Below, piece after piece: positions 56,070-58,849 of a stretch of 58,849 bases of DNA. The notes beneath the pieces were generated by a model. That model ran no database searches. It saw only the letters and a program-made list of their open reading frames with translations, and was not told the DNA's origin. Positions within the stretch are counted from its first letter, which is position 1, and every line of letters begins with the position of its first letter. A program made the position numbers and the translations under genes. This DNA is from Akkermansiaceae bacterium (GTDB lineage: Bacteria; Verrucomicrobiota; Verrucomicrobiia; Verrucomicrobiales; Akkermansiaceae): the NCBI GenBank assembly GCA_025457665.1, contig JALOTY010000015.1, forward strand, positions 1 through 58,849. The letters run 5' to 3'.

Positions 56070-57083
56070 TCAGCGGATGCCGTAGATTTGATCGAAGGTG
56101 CCACCATCATCGAAGTGCTCCTTCTGTGCCTTCTCCCAGCCACCGAAGTCCTGATCCACCGTCACGAGTGGAATCGTCGGAAGCTTCGCGGAAAATCGGG
56201 CGAGGATTTCCGGATCGCGGGGCCGATAGAAGTGCTTGCCTGCCAATTCCTGAGCTTCCGGTGTGTAGAGGAATTCAAGGTAGGCCTTCGCGGCTTCGAG
56301 CTTGCCGCCTTTTTCCGCGGTTTTCTCGACGACGGCCACCGGCGGTTCGGCGAGGATGCTCAAGGAAGGATAAACGATCTCGGTTTCTCCCGGGAACTCT
56401 TTCTCGATGAGATGTGCCTCGTTCTCCCACGAGAGGAAGACATCGCCGATCTTTCTTTGGGCGAAGGTTGTCGTCGATCCGCGTGCCCCGGTATCAAGAA
56501 CAGGAACATTCTTGAACAGACGGGTCATGTAATCGAGAACCTTGGCCCGGTCTCCGGCAAAAGCTTTCTCCGCCCATGCCCAAGCCGCGAGGTAGTTCCA
56601 GCGGGCGCCACCGGAGGTCTTCGGATTCGGAGTGATGACCTGGGTGCCCGAGGCGACCAAGTCCCCCCAATCCTTCACCCCTTTCGGGTTTCCCTTACGC
56701 ACTACAAACACAATGGTGGAGGTGTAAGGGGAGCTGTTCTGCGGAAGCTTGCTCTGCCAATCGCTCGGCAGGAGCCCGGATTCGCGGGCGATGACATCGA
56801 TATCTCCTGCAAGGGCGAGCGTCACGACGTCGGCTGGCTGGCCATCGATCACCCCCCGTGCCTGCTTGCCCGATCCGCCGTGCGATTGAGTGATCCTGAT
56901 TTCACCCTTCCCATCGGCAGCCCATTTCGTTGCGAAGGCCACATTGACCTCCTCATAGAATTCGCGGGTGGGATCGTAGGAAACGTTCTGAAGTTCGAGT
57001 GTGCCATCGGCCTGCGGTTTCTTGCACGCGGCAAAAGCAGTGGCGAGGGCGACGATGGATAAGGTTCTGATCCAAGTTTTCAT
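56070..57083 (-). CDS. sbp: sulfate-binding periplasmic protein
   Basis: The 337-residue protein is a type II periplasmic binding protein with signal sequence and possible lipobox (ATAFAACKK), then [70 protein letters not shown] and [13 protein letters not shown]. These are hallmark segments of sulfate/thiosulfate-binding Sbp/CysP. Sulfate-contacting backbone is in SGGARWN. It is 22 bases downstream of the true end of the porin reading frame, so porin and transporter probably form one transcript. Confidence 0.95.
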   Translation of the reverse strand: MKTWIRTLSIVALATAFAACKKPQADGTLELQNVSYDPTREFYEEVNVAFATKWAADGKGEIRITQSHGGSGKQARGVIDGQPADVVTLALAGDIDVIARESGLLPSDWQSKLPQNSSPYTSTIVFVVRKGNPKGVKDWGDLVASGTQVITPNPKTSGGARWNYLAAWAWAEKAFAGDRAKVLDYMTRLFKNVPVLDTGARGSTTTFAQRKIGDVFLSWENEAHLIEKEFPGETEIVYPSLSILAEPPVAVVEKTAEKGGKLEAAKAYLEFLYTPEAQELAGKHFYRPRDPEILARFSAKLPTIPLVTVDQDFGGWEKAQKEHFDDGGTFDQIYGIR

Positions 57084-57104
57084 GATGATGATTGAGCAAG
57101 TTTT

Positions 57105-58367
57105 TCAGAAGGCAAAGCGCACACCGGATAGCCAGGTGAATCCGCCGAATTCACGATTCGATGGCCCGCCATCGAGCGACGCGTATTCAACGCCGCCCAT
57201 GAGTTTCAGCTTCTGGCCGTGGATGAGATACTGGGTGCCGAGATAGATGGAATGATAGCGATCGCCGCGAGCCGGGGAGACCGTGCTTTAATAACGACGC
57301 TGACCACGCAGGCTGTTAGGACCATCTCCAAAGGCGGCGGAGATCCGCCCCACTGCTTGGATTCTCCCGGGAACAAGGTCCCAGGTTCCCTGAATGTATC
57401 CGCCAAAAACATCACCATCGGCACCGCGTCCACCGGTGGCGACGAAGCCCTCGGTCACCAGGGTCCAGGGACCATCGGCGGCATTCCATGTCAGGGACAG
57501 GATGTCTTGATAACGATTGAGCACACCATCGTCGGGATCGCGTCCGCTGTGCAGCCAGTGAAAGTGAAGGGTCGAGGTATCGAATCCCGACCATTCGGAG
57601 ATATCATAAGATCCCCCCACCGCATAACTCCACGAGCCGTTGAATCGACCGAAGGCATCGGACAGGCTGTTGCGGTCGGGGTCGATGGCATTCGAGTAAA
57701 CGCCCAGATGCCAACCCCAGCGGCCGTATGTGCCTTCGACCGTCAGACCTGTGGCCCGGTCGACGGCGAGTTGGTTGAATATTTGCGAGCGCTCGAAGGT
57801 GGGCTGGTCGACGGAGGATTGCAGCCAGTCATACCAGCCGATGAGGGGTTTCATCCGACCTCCGGACACCATGATGTGATCTGTGGCGTGCCAGTGGAAG
57901 TAGGCATCCACGAGGCCATCATAGCCATCCAGGAATCCATCGTTGCTTTGGAAGTCCGCGCGGATTTCCAGTTTCGAGTCGAACAGCTTGGCATCGAAGC
58001 CAAAGCGCGAGCGGCGGTCCTCCCATCCATCATCCGAACCCTGGGAGGCGTCGACATCATGATACTGCCCCTGGTATCGACCGCGGAGCTTGAATTCCTG
58101 AAGAATGGGATTCTCCGGCTTTTTGTAGAGCGTGGCTGCCTGCCACCACGCCTCAAGGGCCTTCTTTTCGCCAGCGGATGGCGGAGAGAAAGGCGAAAAG
58201 GCGGACGCCGGAGCTGCGCCCCCTAACAGGAGGCCGAGAGCGATGCTTCGGCGGACGCGGATGCGTCCGATCACATATCTCTGAGGAAGCGTTGCGGGGC
58301 GGGATGGGGGCGTCGAGGGGTGACGACGTGACGGCTTTCGAGGACCTTTGCGGTCGATGTTTTTCAT
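57105..58367 (-). pseudogene. outer-membrane porin gene interrupted by an in-frame TAA
   Basis: A 16-18-stranded phosphate/sulfate-selective-type porin begins at ATG 58367 with a long N-terminal region and the signal SIALGLLLGGAAPASA. Barrel strands such as LRGRYQGQYHDVDAS, LEIRADFQSNDGFLDGYDG and GWHLGVYSNAIDP are clear. After 359 residues the frame stops at TAA (57288-57290) following RGQRRY, yet the same frame continues for 60 sensible codons: GDRYHSIYLGTQYLIHGQKL, LMGGVEYASLDGG and FGGFTWLSGVRFAF, ending in Phe then TGA, the classic barrel C-terminus. The stop thus looks like a single-base change (for example GAA to TAA) or a sequencing error. Loss of the last strands would normally abolish assembly. 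Confidence 0.85.
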
Positions 58368-58472
58368 AGGATTCTGCAGAGCGTCCGTCTCCGGTGGTCC
58401 GGTGGTCGTTCGCAGAATGTGGGATGACATGCCTCCGCTCGTGCGGATGGCGGGAAAAAGGAAAACGGGAGA

Positions 58473-58661
58473 TCAATCGCGCGGTTTCGGAGTGGCGGCG
58501 AAGCGGGTGCGTTCCGTGCTTTCCACCTGGGTCACGCGTCCATCGTGGACGGTGATTTGAACCGAGCCGAAGCGCAGCTTGGAAACCTGGTCCCGGACGA
58601 CTTCGAGCCAGGAATCCGGGGTGGGGTCCGGCCTTTTGTCAGAGGCGATCGGGGATTTCAT
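58473..58661 (-). CDS. yezD: YezD-like small protein (DUF2292)
   Basis: A 62-residue protein containing VVRDQVSKLRFGSVQITVHD followed by GRVTQVESTERTRF, which is the whole DUF2292/YezD pattern (helix, then FGSVxIxxxxGxVxQIExTE strands). Such proteins are commonly found with sulfur-assimilation genes, as here, but the biochemical function is not established. ATG 58661 is selected because it gives the family length and overlaps the end of the upstream gene; an in-frame ATG at 58715 would add 18 unconserved residues. The gene leads into porin and sulfate transport genes on the same strand. Confidence 0.8.
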   Translation of the reverse strand: MKSPIASDKRPDPTPDSWLEVVRDQVSKLRFGSVQITVHDGRVTQVESTERTRFAATPKPRD

Positions 58662-58849
58662 GGGGAGTGGCGAGTTGGGAGAGACTGGCAAGAAATCCAT
58701 CGGCCGGATCGGCATGGCGACGAGATTGGGTATCGGAATTCATAGCGCCAGGTAGGTGGGAGAACGGAGGATTGACTCCGTCGCGTCTCATTTTTCGCAA
58801 AGTGACTTCGACGACTTGTGCCAGGGAGTAGCGGTCGAGGATTCCGGCG
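58639..58849 (-). CDS. C-terminal part of an unidentified protein (runs off the right edge)
   Basis: On the minus strand an open frame enters from the window edge, reads 69 residues (AGILDRYSLAQVVEVTLRKM, then RRDGVNPPFSHLPGAMNSD, ending LATPHEIPDRL) and stops at 58639-58641. It overlaps the yezD start by 23 bases, which fits an operon. Codon use is like genuine genes here. I do not recognise the family from this fragment; it is presumably the next gene of the sulfate operon. Confidence 0.55.
   Translation of the reverse strand, partial: AGILDRYSLAQVVEVTLRKMRRDGVNPPFSHLPGAMNSDTQSRRHADPADGFLASLSQLATPHEIPDRL

Noticed and set aside
57288..57290. Recoding of the porin stop as selenocysteine or pyrrolysine
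   Set aside because: The codon is TAA, not TGA or TAG, and no downstream structure typical of recoding was seen.

Overview
The window (58.8 kb, G+C-rich) reads as chromosome of a heterotrophic Gram-negative bacterium, most likely Verrucomicrobiota. I infer this from the large secreted proteins with autotransporter-type beta-strand repeats and an Asp/Gly calcium-loop C-terminal module, a porin of the type common in that phylum, a eukaryote-like HisA, and several polysaccharide-active enzymes (GH2, GH43, GH57, a sialate-esterase-like SGNH enzyme). No rRNA, prophage or CRISPR is visible. The only IS remnant is the 3' end of an IS3-type transposase at the left edge.

Layout. 1-2.4 kb: transposase tail, secreted carbohydrate esterase, GntR regulator. 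2.5-9.1 kb: a tightly overlapped operon RDD / SpoIIM-like / DUF4129 / DUF4350 / MoxR ATPase / DUF58. 9.1-12.4 kb: SpoU methyltransferase and GH2 beta-galactosidase-like enzyme. 12.5-19 kb: purD, pyrR, a membrane protein, pyrB, purine nucleoside phosphorylase, hisD, a protein with two AP2-like domains and a small conserved hypothetical. 19-24.6 kb: glycine-rich RRM protein, a large secreted C25-like protein, hisA, asnS. 24.7-34.2 kb: galM, ABC-F ATPase, GH43, two small membrane proteins, an M42-type peptidase and a secreted GH57 protein. 34.4-43.2 kb: tRNA-Asn, ankyrin lipoprotein, ACT protein, a catalytically dead Deg-like protein beside an active Deg-like protease, ychF, a lipoprotein, a phosphodiester-glycosidase-like protein and an ArsR-methyltransferase fusion. 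43.2-46.5 kb: the SAM cycle genes metK and ahcY, split by a four-helix-bundle (S23/IVP) gene flanked by inverted repeats. 46.5-53.3 kb: TPR-sulfotransferase, giant autotransporter-repeat protein, gluconokinase, Amj-type flippase. 53.4-58.8 kb (minus strand): sulfate uptake operon reading an unidentified upstream gene, yezD-like, porin, sulfate-binding protein, cysT, cysW, cysA.

The most notable observations are: a porin interrupted by an in-frame TAA after which 60 perfectly sensible barrel codons follow; 18 copies of the heptamer CTGTTAG/CTAACAG, strongly biased to one strand and accounting for nearly all TTA leucine codons I saw; a shared C-terminal module on three unrelated secreted proteins; the pair of active and dead proteases; the AP2-like protein; and the inverted-repeat cassette between metK and ahcY. 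All calls come from reading the sequence and recalled family knowledge; no database search was run.
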